Positions 32,957 to 43,904 of a stretch of DNA of 64,000 nt are shown in pieces. Source of the stretch: Tetrastigma voinierianum (lineage: Eukaryota > Streptophyta > Magnoliopsida > Vitales > Vitaceae); contig JAEQBH010000290.1 of NCBI GenBank assembly GCA_016808115.1, forward strand, positions 62,001 through 126,000, in the 5' to 3' direction. The first letter of the stretch is position 1, and every line of letters starts with the position of its first letter. Under the pieces are notes generated by a model. That model was not told the DNA's origin and ran no database searches. It saw only the letters and a list, made by a program, of their open reading frames with translations. Made by a program: the position numbers and the translations under genes.

Positions 32957-33126
32957 AAAAATGCCAGATGATTGGGCTAGAATACTGGTGAATGACCTCA
33001 GATGTGATATTCTCCAAATTTGATGCCAGGAAATTCCTCAAGTTGATGAGGGGGAAGACACTGGCTTTCATTGGTGACTCTGTTGCTAGAAACCAAATGG
33101 AATCAATGCTGTGCCTTCTCCGGCAG
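32957..33126 (+). pseudogene. TBL exon 2 remnant with GDS motif
   Basis: From 33019 to 33126 (36 codons) the frame reads FDARKFLKLMRGKTLAFIGD then SVARNQMESMLCLLRQ, containing the esterase GDS motif (residues 19-21 of this piece), and ends exactly at CGGCAG|GTAATT (donor at 33127). Upstream the match continues in other frames: TGCCAG (Cys-Gln) near 32961 and AGATGTGATATTCTCCAA (RCDILQ) just before FDAR, joined to it by a one-base shift. In the FDAR frame a TGA at about 32988-32990 sits where the family has Arg in WRW. So at least two frameshifts and a stop separate the GDS part from a PMR5N remnant. Confidence 0.75.
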
Positions 33127-33694
33127 GTAATTATATAGATTTCATATTTTGATACAACTCAATGAATGTAATTCTGACCCAAACTAAGGTGCAGCAGTTT
33201 GTTACTGTCTACAGCCTCCTTTTGTAGGGTTCTTATATTTTGTGGAATAACGCTTGTTATAATGTGAACACAACATATCTGATAAAACAGAAAGCAGGTT
33301 GGCTGTTGGAGCAGTTTCTCTCGTTTTAGTTTCCATGCGCTACAGCCTATACCTGTGTCTTTGCCTTTGAGAAAGAAAAACTGCCATTACATCAGGAGCA
33401 TGAGCCTCCAAAATGCCCTTTATCTAAGTTTATTGCATTTGGCAATCAACTTTAACCACCTCTGAAATTACGGCAATATTCACCAAATTCTAGTAGTTTC
33501 ATTTAGTAGTTTGATTTGCTGTGCGACTCTGTTCCTATCCTTTGGTTAAGAAATTATGTTGGATAAGGCAGCAAATTAGAAAATTTTGAGTGATTCTTTT
33601 CACTCCTTCAGATTCTCACATTTCCCACACAAAGGAAATGTTCTTATTTTCAATTTGACCATTCAGTTTAGTTAATCACTCATTTTTTTTACAG
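33127..33694 (+). other. TBL intron 2
   Basis: Donor GTAATT at 33127 and acceptor TTTTTTTTACAG ending 33694 are canonical. Phase 0 on both sides (CGG CAG | GAA GAA). No insert recognised inside. Confidence 0.75.
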
Positions 33695-34495
33695 GAAGAA
33701 ATTCCAGTAATGCGGGGTAGTAAAAAAATGCATCGCTGGCTCTTCAGGTCGTCGTCTGTAGTAATCGTCCGGATATGGTCCTCATGGCTCGTCCATCATA
33801 CGAGGGATCCACTTGATTATGCTCCTGAGGGTGTGGACAAGCTCCACCTTGATGTCCCTGATGAGGCCTTCATGGATTTCCTCCCACAGTTCGACGTGGT
33901 TGTGATTTCTTCGGGCCATTGGTTTGTTAAGCAATCAGTTTATGTCCTGAAAAATGAGATTGTTGGAGGACAATTTTGGTGGCCGGACAAATCTCTCCCC
34001 ATGAAGATTAACTTCTCTGAAGCATTCGGGATATCCGTGGAGACAAGTCTCGGTGCCATACTTACACATCCTAATTACACGGGTCTAACCATTGTGCGGT
34101 CCTACTCACCTGATCACTACGACGGTGGTGCCTGGAATACCGGTGGATCTTGCACCGGGAAGGTAAGACCTGCCTCAGCTTGGGAATTAGGCGAACACAG
34201 CAGTACAAACTTAATGCATGAGAAGCAGGTGACGGGTTTCAACAAAGCGATCAAGAAGGTTACAAACAAATCAAAATTGAGGTTTTTGGATATTACTGAA
34301 GCCTTCGGATACCGCCATGACGGGCATCCAGGTCCATACAGGAACGATGATCCAAACAAGATCACACAGCATGGCCCCGACGGGAAGCCCCCACCACAGG
34401 ATTGCCTACACTGGTGCTTGCCCGGTCCGATCGATACATGGAACGAACTTGTGCTTGAAATCATAACAAGAGAAAGAGAATTTGAAGGTAAGTAA
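33695..34495 (+). CDS. TBL exon 3: esterase domain with DxxH
   Basis: An uninterrupted frame starts GAAGAAATTCCAGTAATG (EEIPVM) and ends EFEGK with TAA at 34493-34495. Family motifs in order: VRIWSSWLVHHTRDP, VDKLHLDVPDE, FDVVVISSGHWFVKQS, GGQFWWPDKSLP, AFGISVETSLG, TIVRSYSPDHYDGGAWNTGG then SCTGKV, HEKQVTGFNKAIKK, LDITEAFGYRHDGHPGPYR, DGKPPPQDCLHWCLPGP and IDTWNELVLEI. The catalytic Asp and His of DxxH are in DCLHWC. The first exon residues follow the preceding LLRQ in phase. Codon use is ordinary and no frame break is seen, in contrast to exon 2. A GGTAAGT at 34487-34493 overlaps the stop and could be a donor, but the C-terminus already has normal family length. Confidence 0.85.
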   Translation, partial: EEIPVMRGSKKMHRWLFRSSSVVIVRIWSSWLVHHTRDPLDYAPEGVDKLHLDVPDEAFMDFLPQFDVVVISSGHWFVKQSVYVLKNEIVGGQFWWPDKSLPMKINFSEAFGISVETSLGAILTHPNYTGLTIVRSYSPDHYDGGAWNTGGSCTGKVRPASAWELGEHSSTNLMHEKQVTGFNKAIKKVTNKSKLRFLDITEAFGYRHDGHPGPYRNDDPNKITQHGPDGKPPPQDCLHWCLPGPIDTWNELVLEIITREREFEGK

Positions 34496-34803
34496 AAGTT
34501 CCCTTCATCAGAACCACATTTTCATAGGTAACTCCCCTATATTCTATATTCTCTTAGGATGGGGTGGAGGTTAGCTTTACTGAACCCCTCTCAGAAAGGA
34601 GTAAGAAAGGAACATCTTAGCTTGTAGAGAAAATCTGTGTGGGTAGTAATCGAGAGATTTGTGATTTTTATTCTTATACGGAGATGTTTATCAGATGATA
34701 ATGTAGAAGAACAATGTATCAAATGATTGGCTAAGAAAAGTGAAGAATAGAGTTCCTTTTTCTGTTCAGATGCATAAAGTTCTTGTAGGTAAATTATGAG
34801 CAC
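34496..34803 (+). other. 3' flank of the TBL gene
   Basis: AT-rich DNA following the stop codon, long enough for a 3' UTR. No strong polyadenylation consensus stands out. Confidence 0.35.
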
Positions 34804-35560
34804 TGGGTCACAGCCCTACTCGTTCACGCAGCGGTGCAGCTCGTGCGACGATCTCATATAAACACTTTCATGAGACCTAGCTTGCCACACCATAATGTCA
34901 TGACTCTATGTTGATTGGTTTCGCCTTGCCTCAAGCTCATCAGGTGAACAGCTTCAGCTCCTTACCAGTTTGTACAGGGTAGGTCAACACCCTTCTTCAT
35001 ATTCAAGTCCTAGACCATTGATAAACTCCCCAAACTTAACCAAGTCGGCATGCTTGAACTCCAAAGAAGCATCATCCGTGATCCACTTGCACACATCTCT
35101 GGAGTACTCTCACACCATTCTATTCAAACCCGTCAACACGCTAGATCTTCATTAAGCTCTTCTGCTACGGTTACGGATGCACACAATAAGTCTGTGACAT
35201 TCTTCCTCATCCAATATCTCGCACGCCCACGTGCAAGGCACCTTTCATCGATCTAAGCCTTCGAAGATTGTTGCTCCTCATGAGCTATTATCCACAAAGG
35301 TCCGTGCTGATACCCCTACGCTAAATAGGACGTCCATCACCTCGAACGTGGCATCACACAAACATGGAAGGAGCCCCCACTCAACTTCCACCCTACAAGC
35401 AACACATCACTCGACTTTCACCCCTAGTTGGCGACCACCCTTTGCGCATAATTAGATAGCAATCGACACCTCATACGATCTAGAGGAACGCTCATCCATA
35501 CATGGAGTCCACCGTCATTATAGCCCGACCCTTACGGCTTCATGGAGTTCTTATGTAGCA
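34804..35560 (-). repeat. LTR-like segment related to 47448-47830
   Basis: Begins TGGGTCACAGCCCTACTCG and shares long phrases with the stretch at 47450-47800 (GTCACAG.CCTACTCGTTCA, ACTTTCATGAGACC, GGTCAGCATGC-like words, CACTTGCACACA.CTCT and AAACCCGTCA.CAC). The right end (TAGCA, 35556-35560) coincides with the start of the next LTR. It may be a solo or truncated LTR of a minus-strand element. Confidence 0.45.
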
Positions 35561-38016
35561 TGTAAAAACTTCGGAAAATTAGAAATTTACCAAAAAATGG
35601 TAAAATGATAATAATAATAATAAATTGTCATAATGGTTGGGAAGCGCAGAAAATTACAGATCTCCGGATGTGAGAAGCAGTTCTGTAGATTAAGTTAGTC
35701 ACCATGAATCACAGTATTCAAAAGTTTCGTCAGTCCCGAGGTTAAGCGCCAATATTTCTACGATTTTTCTAGGTCATAAAGGCGAGTCAGGTGACTTAGG
35801 ACGAGATTTTCAATCTGGGAAGTCGGGGAAATGGCTTAGACTAAAGTTCGTTTAAAATAAAGTGAATTAAAAAAAAATAAATTATTTCGGAATAGAAATG
35901 GATCGAATAAAGCAATATGAATCATGTATCTAAAATACTAATACTAATAATAATAATAATAAATAAATAAATAAATAAGATAAAAACTTGAGTAAAAAGG
36001 ATGGCGATTTATTTAGGAGAGAGGGAGAGAAGGCTGGCGTCAGGAGGTTTTTATTTTTTATTTTCTTCTCTTAAACTTCTTTCTCGGATTTATGGAAATC
36101 GGGTAGTGGGTTTTCATCAGAGCTGAAGGCAAAGTTGATCCACGCAGCGAGGGCTACGCGTGGATACCAAAATCTTTGAGTTTAGGTCAAAACTCCTGGT
36201 GAAATTTTTCCTACTTGTGTTATTTTAGCCTAAAAGGTCGTTTAACGGCTTGGGATTGACTTAGGAGTCATGAAGGCCGTAAATTTCCCAGTCCCAAAAT
36301 TTTAGGCGAGTGTAGTAATTTTTATGAATTTTCGGAATTTGTTTTGAAGTCGAGTTGAATTTAGAGATTGTTTTTGGACTGATTCGAGGTTGAAATTTCA
36401 GAATTGTTTTCAAGCGATCTGAATAATTTGAAACTATTTTAGGCGATGGGACGGTGTTGAGGTTAAGTTTTTATCCGGGGCGATGTCTCGGGGTTTATGG
36501 TAATGTTTTGTGGTATCACGGTAATTCGGTGTGAGCCGTGAAGGACAAAGAAGGTGCCTTTGTTGTATATGGGTCCGAGATTTGAGCTATTTTGTGTGCT
36601 ATTGCTTGATTGAATAATATGCAGTGTGAAGAATAACATGTTAATATATGCTATTTGATGTATTAACGTGGATTGCATGGATATAAATTATATGTAAAAA
36701 TTATAATTGTCCATGGTGTATTAATGTTTCATGTAACACTCATATATACATGTAACATGAAGGAGAATTCATTGGTATCATGCATTTCATATGCACAGTC
36801 ACATCACGTCGAGTCGGGTGTGGGTACATGGTACTGTTATTCACCATTCTTAGTGAATGAGTGGTGAGCTCGGAAATGGGACAACATCCAAAATCGAGAC
36901 TCACGGTTGTATAAAATAATAATAAGAATAAATCACGTGTGTTTGGGTGAGCGAGATGGCGAGATCCTCCCCGGTGAAAGACCGCAAAATTTTATTCTTG
37001 GTCGGACATGGATCGGCCCGATGAAGTTCGCGAATGTGTCGAGGAAGCGTTGAAGCTGCGGGTGAGACCGGAAGTGCATGCCCAGAATAAGCGCGGGTTT
37101 GATAAATTAAAAAAAATTGGAGGGTTGTCGATGGTTTAAGTCATTTGGTGAAACACGATGGCGGTTTTCACACTTGGCGTTGCAGGTGTGATGGAGTCGA
37201 TCGGGACTCGGGTTGTGGGCATGAGGAGTCTAATCTCATGCATGACACGGAACATTCCATATAGGATTGCATTATTTATATGAAATATGGTTTGAGGTTT
37301 TATGTACGTCATTCATGTGTGCATTTAAGCGGGAGTAGCCCTTGTGGGAGAATTTTCTGCGGTATTATCCGCCCGTTGTAGGATCCCACTTTAGTGCGGG
37401 GGTGTGTCTGAAGAATGGCCCGGCTCAGCGGCGTGATTATGAAGAAAGATCGGCAATGTAGCTTGATGTATGTAAAAAGAATTGTAGTAAATTCTTTTGA
37501 ATTTGTGTATAAATAGTCGGGTATGTAATTATGATAAAAGGGTCGTGATCGGACTCTTATGGACTGTCATTAACTGTTAAATTTTATATTTTTGATTTAA
37601 ATATGAATAAATGGGTGCCGATAAAGGGACGTATTGAGGTGGTGCCGGGTAAACTATATTAGAATAAGCTAGTTTTAATATATTACGTAGAGTGTTGAAA
37701 TAAACTCACCCATGGATTCTTTATTATACGGGTTGTATATTTGATCGGCTTCCGAGAGCAAGACTACGCTCGAATTTTTTGTGGAAATATGGATCGATAA
37801 ATGGGGCGCATATATGGTATCAAGTAACCCGAAATCACGGGGAATTCCACGAGGTTGTGGGTTGTCATGAGGAACGGTTGGGGTATCCTGACATGAGTAT
37901 CGGGAACTAAGGTATCACGATTACTTGCGCGTCTTTGGGCATGGGCTAGGATATGGAGTTGCGATTAGTGCACAGTTATGATTACGGCGCCCAATGTCTA
38001 ATACGGCTACATAGCA
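35561..38016 (+). repeat. 5' LTR of chromovirus-type gypsy element
   Basis: Starts TGTAAAAACTTCGG and ends GGCTACATAGCA immediately before the primer site at 38017. Length is 2456 bp. It matches the second LTR at 45041-about 47390 over most of its length, for example CATGTTAATATATGCTATTT (36639 and 46102 regions), ATAATAATAAGAATAAATCA, and GTAAACTATATTAGAA. Indels between the copies are frequent, so the insertion is old. Confidence 0.8.
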
Positions 38017-38028
38017 TGGTATCAGAGC
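38017..38028 (+). other. Primer binding site, initiator tRNA-Met type
   Basis: TGGTATCAGAGC, complementary to the 3' end of plant initiator tRNA-Met, follows the 5' LTR end (AGCA) directly. It fixes both the LTR boundary and the + orientation. Confidence 0.9.
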
Positions 38029-38889
38029 ATAGGTATACAACTACCTAGGGCTTGAGGGACATGGGCTTAGGCCATGGCTATTGCGGTGAAATTGATACCA
38101 GTGTCATAACTTAGTATCGGAGTTTAGGTACACGAATACCTAGGAATTCATGGGACGGGTTTAGACCACTGCATGCATGGTGTGTTTCATGTTGTGTTCG
38201 GATATGTGATCCATGTTTGTGATTACTTGATTCTGTGTTACACATTGCATGGAAAACATATACACGGTATGATATTATAGGAGTAATTTAACGTGGATTT
38301 ATTACGCGGAAAATTATATACATGGCATGGGTATATGGAAAAAATGGAATGCTAAGGTTAGGAACTATAAGCCTTAGAGGTTGAAAAGGAAATGAACATA
38401 GAAGTTTTGACTTTAGTGAAATAAATAAAAGAGTGGTTGTGACTAGCACCACTTGGGTGATTAACGGTCCAGTTCATGGGTGTGAGTCTATTAGTAATTG
38501 GCATGCCATTACCTCTCTACTGCTGCTTCTTACCACTTTCTCTACACCTTCTTTTTGCCTTTGCCTTCCACTACCTACCTCACCTGCCACCTGCTTCTTT
38601 CTCTTACTTTCTTTTTGCTTTTTACCTGCTTGCCTGCATACAACCTGCACTGCACACTGCCTGCGTTAAATAAATGAAATAAATAAAGTTTGTTGTCATT
38701 TCACATGTAGATGACAAGTCGGGAAAACGAGGGATGTAGGTCGTCCACGAGTGCAGTGGAACTTTGTTTCAACGAGCCATGGTAAGGTTCGTTGGGGTTG
38801 TAGATACTCCCATTGCACATGCTAATGCAGCTGGTAGTCGGGGAGTCGAGAGTAACCTCCCGGAGATTCAAGTCATCATCCTCAGAGCG

Positions 38890-39500
38890 TTCATGGGAGG
38901 AATCCGATGGTGGCAGACCATTAGTTCCGGTAGATTGAGAAGGTATTAGAGGCTATGAAGATTACCTCCGACGCTATGAGGATCAGCTAGCTGCGTTCCA
39001 GCTAGAGGGTGAATCCCAAGTGTGGTGGGACTAGGTTAAGACCTCTAGAGATTTAGATACAATGACTTGGGCAGAGTCCATGGGATCTTTATGAGCAAGT
39101 ATTTTCCGGTCATTGCTAGACATGCGAGGCAAAGAGAGTTCTAGGCGACGGGAATCGCAGCGGTGATGGGTATGTGCTTGAGATTCACTTAGGGTTGGCG
39201 TTTGGTGATGATTATGTGGCCCTGAGACTGTGGCAGTCGGAGATTTGAATGAATTTGAAGTTGTCCATTCAGGCGGAGTGTGGGCCTTCGCTGTGAGATA
39301 TGGACTCGTAATTCGAGGCGGCGGCGTAGAGAAAGAGATGGAGACGCCGCGGGGCGACCGTGATGGTGCCGGTGGGAAGAGGAAGGAGGATCGTTGGCGA
39401 GGTTTTGGGAAAGAGACGCCGACCCATCCCATGAGCGTCAGTGCGGGGGCCCGACGGGCCGATGACATGCTTTATTTCCGCCAGCCTGAACATATGAAGT
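38890..39500 (+). pseudogene. Gypsy gag fragment
   Basis: From about 38941 the + strand reads GYEDYLRRYEDQLAAFQLEG and ESQVWWD, then a stop, then VKTSRDLDTMTWAE. This is the retrotransposon gag core (AxxxLxGxAxxWW pattern). After 39120 the frame continues with a Gly/Arg-rich stretch (about 39300-39430), the usual basic linker before the zinc knuckle. Stops interrupt the frame several times. Confidence 0.7.
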
Positions 39501-40224
39501 GGGGCTGACCGGAGGCATGGATCCGGGGTTTGAGGCGTGCGGTTCCCGATCCTTCGATCGACAAGCGCGGACTCAGTTTGTTCCTTCTCACTCTAATATG
39601 AGTCGGAGAACTAGTTTCGATCCACACCGAGGAGTGCTAATACAAGCACCTTCGGCCAGTCTGAGGAGATGGGCGGAGGGGCGGAGTATGGGTCGAGGTC
39701 GGTACGAGGCCCACGGGCGGGACAGGGGACCGAGGGTGTGTTTTTGGTTACCACAGTGAGCGTGCGAGATCAACTGATATCTGAAGTGCGTTTCTACTCT
39801 TGCGTGTTGTTTAAATTAGGATCACGTCATCACTACATTCGTCGTTGCATCTTGTGTGATGGATTAGGCTTGAGGTTGAGGCCTGCGGAAAAGCCATTGT
39901 ATGGAAGAGAATTCTCCTAGGATGCAGGGTGAGTTGGTCGAATATGTCGGGATTGTGAGTTAAGTCTCGAGATTACGCTCACGGTGGACCTTCGGTCATG
40001 GACATATCGGAGTTGAGGTCATCCATAGAGGATGGGTGCGGTTGGCGACCTATAAATTCGTCATTGATTGTGATCGTAAGTGGGTTACCTCCTACACACA
40101 GGATGTTATTGTGTTACGTTTCAGATGGAGAGCGCGATGTTTACCCAGTGGTGCACGACTCGGATGGAGTGGGCCGGTTGATGCGGTTGGCTAGCAAGCC
40201 ACCTAGAGGATGAGGGGCGAGTTT

Positions 40225-40380
40225 GAGTCTACTCGAGTGGTTTCGAGTATGAGGATGTTTTCGGATAGACTCTCGGGATTACCTCGCGGGGATGTGGACT
40301 TTATCATTGAGTTTACCACAGTGTGCCATTTCTATGACTCCTCGTAAGATGGCCTTTGGTGGGTTAGTAGGAACTCAAGG
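40225..40380 (+). pseudogene. Gypsy RT N-terminal remnant
   Basis: Frame shifts aside, the stretch reads VVSEYEDVFSDRLSGLPRGD then VDFIIEF, followed by PISMTPRKMA. This matches the leader of gypsy RT (EFPDVFPDELPGLPP..VEFxIdL..P.S.aPYRMA). The core of RT with YxDD is not visible downstream; the next recognisable block is RNase H. Confidence 0.65.
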
Positions 40381-40654
40381 TCAAATTTGAGGCAATTGGA
40401 CAAGGGTTTGAATGCGTCGAGCACTTCACCTTGGGCGCTGGTTCACCAGTAACTAGGAAGGGTCAAAAAAAAAAATCGAATTCAGGATGACCTATGTGAG
40501 CATTCCCAAGAGTTGAAAATGAGGCCCACTCGAGCCTGTGCGATGGTCTCGAAACAGGGACAGGAATTTACAGTGTGTGACCACCTCTAGGGACGGAAGC
40601 TGGGATGTCTTGGTCACGATCCGGGGAGGGTTGTAGCCTCAGTTTAAGCTTGGC

Positions 40655-40860
40655 TAAGAATCCGCGGCGAAATTACTCTACACATGATCTAGAGTTGGCG
40701 GTCATAGTCTTTGCCTTAAAGATTTGCCGCCACTATTTATCTGATGAAACGGTTTGGGTATTTCAAACCACAAAAATTAAAGTATTTCTTCACATAACGA
40801 GACCTCAACATGAGGCAACGTGGAGGGATGGAGTATCTGGAGGATTATGACTGTGCATTA
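40655..40860 (+). pseudogene. Gypsy RNase H remnant
   Basis: KNPRRNYSTHDLELAVIVFA then LKICRHYL matches the RNase H block (NYxTHDLELAAVVFALK.WRHYLYG), including the conserved ELA acidic residue. A later shifted frame gives LNMRQRGGMEYLEDYDC, matching QRRWLELLKDYDC. Confidence 0.8.
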
Positions 40861-41289
40861 CCCATCACAGTAGAAACGAAATGCTGGTAGCTGATCTTTC
40901 AGTCAAAAGTCACGAGGAGTACTGGCTAGTGTAGTTTCCCAAGAGTGGCAGATGCTCGAGACTGTGGGACAGTTTAGGCTACAGTAGAGTGATCAAGCTC
41001 AGGGAGTGCTAGGAAGTTTGGTAGCTACGCCATCTCTACTGAGTAGGGTGATTGGAGTCCCCAGGGACGGAGATGCGAATGGCGTCCATCGGGATCGAGG
41101 TAATGTCGGTCTACGGTGGCCAGTGAGCCATCCACACAGATGGTAGTCTTCGGTATAGGGGACGGGTTGTGGTTCCCCACAACGGATACGATTGAGAGGA
41201 GATCTCGGGGGTTATACTCTACGTTTGTTGTGCGTCCAAATTTGTACAGTCTGTGATCTTCGTCGCCAGTCTTGGAGAATAAAGAAAGC

Positions 41290-41350
41290 GATGCGATTGA
41301 GAGTTACGTTCGACAGTGTCTCACTTGTCAACAAGTAAAAGCTAAGCATT
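41290..41350 (+). pseudogene. Gypsy integrase zinc-binding remnant
   Basis: YVRQCLTCQQVKAKH follows a degraded stretch. The CxxC half of the HHCC zinc finger is intact. The frame ends in a stop at the point where the nested insertion begins (41354). Confidence 0.75.
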
Positions 41351-42689
41351 AAATGTAACGCCCCAAAAATACCCTATAATTTTTATAATAATTTTATTAT
41401 AGTGTTAAGTATGGTGGGTCAACTTAGGTTTTTAGAAATTTGATAAATTGATAATTGTGAAATTTAAATTGAAAGATGTGAGCATATGATTGAGATATTA
41501 TGCTAAATTGAAAGTGATTGAACCCGTAAATAGCAAGTGAAAAAGAGGTAAATGTGAAAATTTGTAAAATGAGGACCTAAGGAATTCGAAATTGTTATAA
41601 GGAATAAATGTCTAAGTAGATTTTATGATAAATGAATGACGAAAGTGGGGTATGGAGACTTAAATGAAAATTGGTTAAAGGCCAAGCAAGGCCTTATAGG
41701 AAATAAAGAATTGAAGACCAAAAGGAAAATGAGAAATAGGGAATAGGGTGGAGGCCAAACATGGCTTACACTTAAGTGGGATTTAAAAGACGGAAAGTGG
41801 TCTTTCAGGAGCTCATTTTATGAGCAAACCCGTTTGAAAATGAGAGGAGAAAAGGAGAAAGGCTGGGTTGCAAGGGTGGTTTTGGTTGGGTTTATCCCCA
41901 ATTAGCATCTAAGGGATCAAGCTGACCTCTGAGGAGATTTGAAGAGATAAGGTAAGAAAAAAATCAAACCTAACTTCCTCTTTATGATCTTGATTTTGGG
42001 GAAAAGCCACTAGCTTAAGAAAAGGGTTTGGTGATTAAACCACCTTTGGAGTTGTTTTGGGTGGATTCCATGGTGGATTTTGATATGGGATGAATTTGAG
42101 GAGGTTCTTAGAAGAAAATGGGTGAGAAATGTAAAAAATCCGACATTTTCACAGGAAAAATAGTATTGAATCTGGGGTACCAAAAGTGGTACGTGCCCCA
42201 TGATGTAGTGGAGCAAGTGGTACGGTACCACTCAAGCCCAAATATCGGTACCCATTGGCATTAAGGGACTGAATGCCGGTGCAGTCAAGAGAATATTGCC
42301 GGTACCCACTAACTCTATGACCTGTTTTTGCATATTTTTGCACCGTTAAGCTTTGTATTTGTATACCGATTGTTTAGGGACCCTAAGAAACGATTAATGG
42401 GGGTTCAAATAAGAATGAGACTAAGTGAAAAACGTACCACACCTCGCCGCCTCAGCGAAGCGATATTTGTTTAGTATGATTATTTGTTTAACCACTAAGA
42501 GTGAAGAATTTGTATTTGACTAGGTGCGGGTGAAGACGACAGCGACTCGGTGGTATCGAAAGAGAAAAGGAATCGATAATTGGTTTGTTCTCTCTTTGCT
42601 CTTTATTCTCTATTTGTTCTATGTTCTCTGTTCTCTGTCAGTTGTTTCTTTGTGACTCAATTTCCATTTCGAGTTCTATTTGTGAAATA

Positions 42690-42709
42690 TATATATATAT
42701 ATATATATC
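42690..42709. repeat. (TA)n microsatellite
   Basis: About ten TA units inside the nested LTR-like insertion. A second (TA)n lies at about 43450-43470. Confidence 0.85.
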
Positions 42710-42934
42710 GATTTGAATTATTAATATTCGAAATGTTTGTCAAATATCTATATGAGTGCGTGTATTTGAACCATAAGTGAATTTACTACATGAAAGCAAA
42801 TTGATTTGAAATGTATTGGATGACAGCGTAGTGGGATTCTGATTGGATTTGTCATGAGGGGGTAGCAGTATTTGTTCCATACGAAATCATTCTCTGGACA
42901 ATAAACGGGACAAGATTCTGCCCGAGATAAATGC

Positions 42935-43175
42935 ATGAATGTCGACTTCTATAGCCACATGTGAGATTGCAATACTGAATGTGAAATCACATTGCTACTG
43001 AATGACAAACAGGATAGGATTCACCAACTGAATCTGTCGTGAATGTCGACTTCTATAGCCATATGTGAGATGGTAATATTGAATGTGAAACCACATTGCT
43101 ATTGAATGACAAACAGGACAGGATTCACCAACTGAATGCATCGTGGCAGATATTGACTCTATAGCCATATGTGAA
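42935..43175 (+). repeat. Tandem repeat, 104-bp unit
   Basis: GTCGACTTCTATAGCCACATGTGAGAT at 42941 recurs at 43045 (104 bp later), and GACTCTATAGCCATATGTG again near 43155. The phrase GACAAACAGGA.AGGATTCACC lies in each unit. LTRs of this gypsy family commonly carry such arrays. Confidence 0.8.
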
Positions 43176-43716
43176 ATCACAAACCCAGCGAAAAATGATA
43201 TTAAAATTATATTTGTATAAGTATCTTTTACATTGCAGACATTGTATAAAGGCATTATTTTGACAAATGCATGATTTGTATTAGGCAGAAATGGAATAAA
43301 GAAGCGTATGACAGCTGGCGTAAAATGCTTAGCGTATTGTTTTTATCAATGCGCAGGTACCGAGTGATAGACAGTGAAGCGGACCCAAGGTCGAGGAGCT
43401 CAGAGTCATTCAAAGAGTTCAGATGTCTTTCGAATCACATGCATCCTCACTATATATATATATATATATATTTTTTATTTTTATTATTTTTTTTTGTGGT
43501 GTTTTGTAAACAAAGGAGTTTAACCAAAAATTATTTTGTACCTATAGTTGAACACGATTTTGGATATATTATTTGTAAGTATGAAATGCCATCTTTGGTT
43601 AAATGCGTATTTGTAAAGAATTGCATTATTTTATACTTATTTATAAACTACACAAAATAAAGCACTGTAAAAGTGCTTCACAAAAGTAGCCTTGGCCCCA
43701 TTACATCAGAGTCCCC

Positions 43717-43795
43717 TTCCTCCTCCTCCTCCTCCTCCTCCTCCTCCTCCTCCTCCTCCTCCTCCTCCTCCTCCTCCTCCTCCTCCTCCTCCTCA
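43717..43795. repeat. (TCC)n microsatellite, about 26 units
   Basis: Near-perfect CTC/TCC run of about 78 bp. The + frame reads poly-serine, an artefact of the repeat. Confidence 0.95.
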
Positions 43796-43904
43796 CCCCT
43801 CAGAGAAGTGACGAACGCCACTACTAACCTAATACTTCCATATCAACCGACGGCGTCCGGGTTTGATTCGGATCCATGCCAGTCGGCGGGCTCGGTCATT
43901 ATTA

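Larger units (their letters stand above)
27666..34495 (+). pseudogene. TBL/PMR5-family O-acetyltransferase locus, probably a pseudogene
   Basis: TBL proteins are Golgi membrane enzymes that O-acetylate xylan and other wall polysaccharides. They have an N-terminal membrane anchor, a PMR5N domain and a PC-esterase (GDSL-like) domain with GDS and DxxH motifs. Here exon 1 encodes the anchor and a Ser/Asn-rich linker. A remnant of exon 2 carries the GDS motif, and exon 3 carries the rest of the esterase domain including DxxH. The second and third exon pieces join in phase 0. Exon 2 has lost most of PMR5N: between about 32957 and 33018 only scattered remnants (a Cys-Gln, an RCDIL-like piece) survive, in different frames with stops, and no clean acceptor is seen. 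Exon 1's 3' part is also triplicated. The wording of exon 3 (SSGHWF, GGSCTGKV, DCLHWCLPGP) points to the TBL19/20/21 or AXY4-like clade, but I cannot fix the subgroup. The intact exon 3 shows the decay is recent or that part of it may be assembly error. Confidence 0.7.
41354..43898 (+). repeat. Nested LTR-like insertion in integrase (probable solo LTR)
   Basis: TGTAACGCCCCAAAAATAC begins exactly after the integrase zinc region. The integrase core resumes at about 43905. The start, the CCTCGCCGCCTCAGCGAAGC word near 42445 and the tandem repeat inside match the family of the minus-strand solo LTR at 59391-61488. The right boundary is uncertain: a TCA end at 43898 gives flanks TTAAA and TTATT, not a clean duplication, and an end near 43680 is also possible. 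Confidence 0.55.

Noticed and set aside
34117..34464. 115-codon minus-strand frame opposite the TBL exon
   Set aside because: It is a shadow of TBL exon 3, whose + strand frame has clear family motifs.
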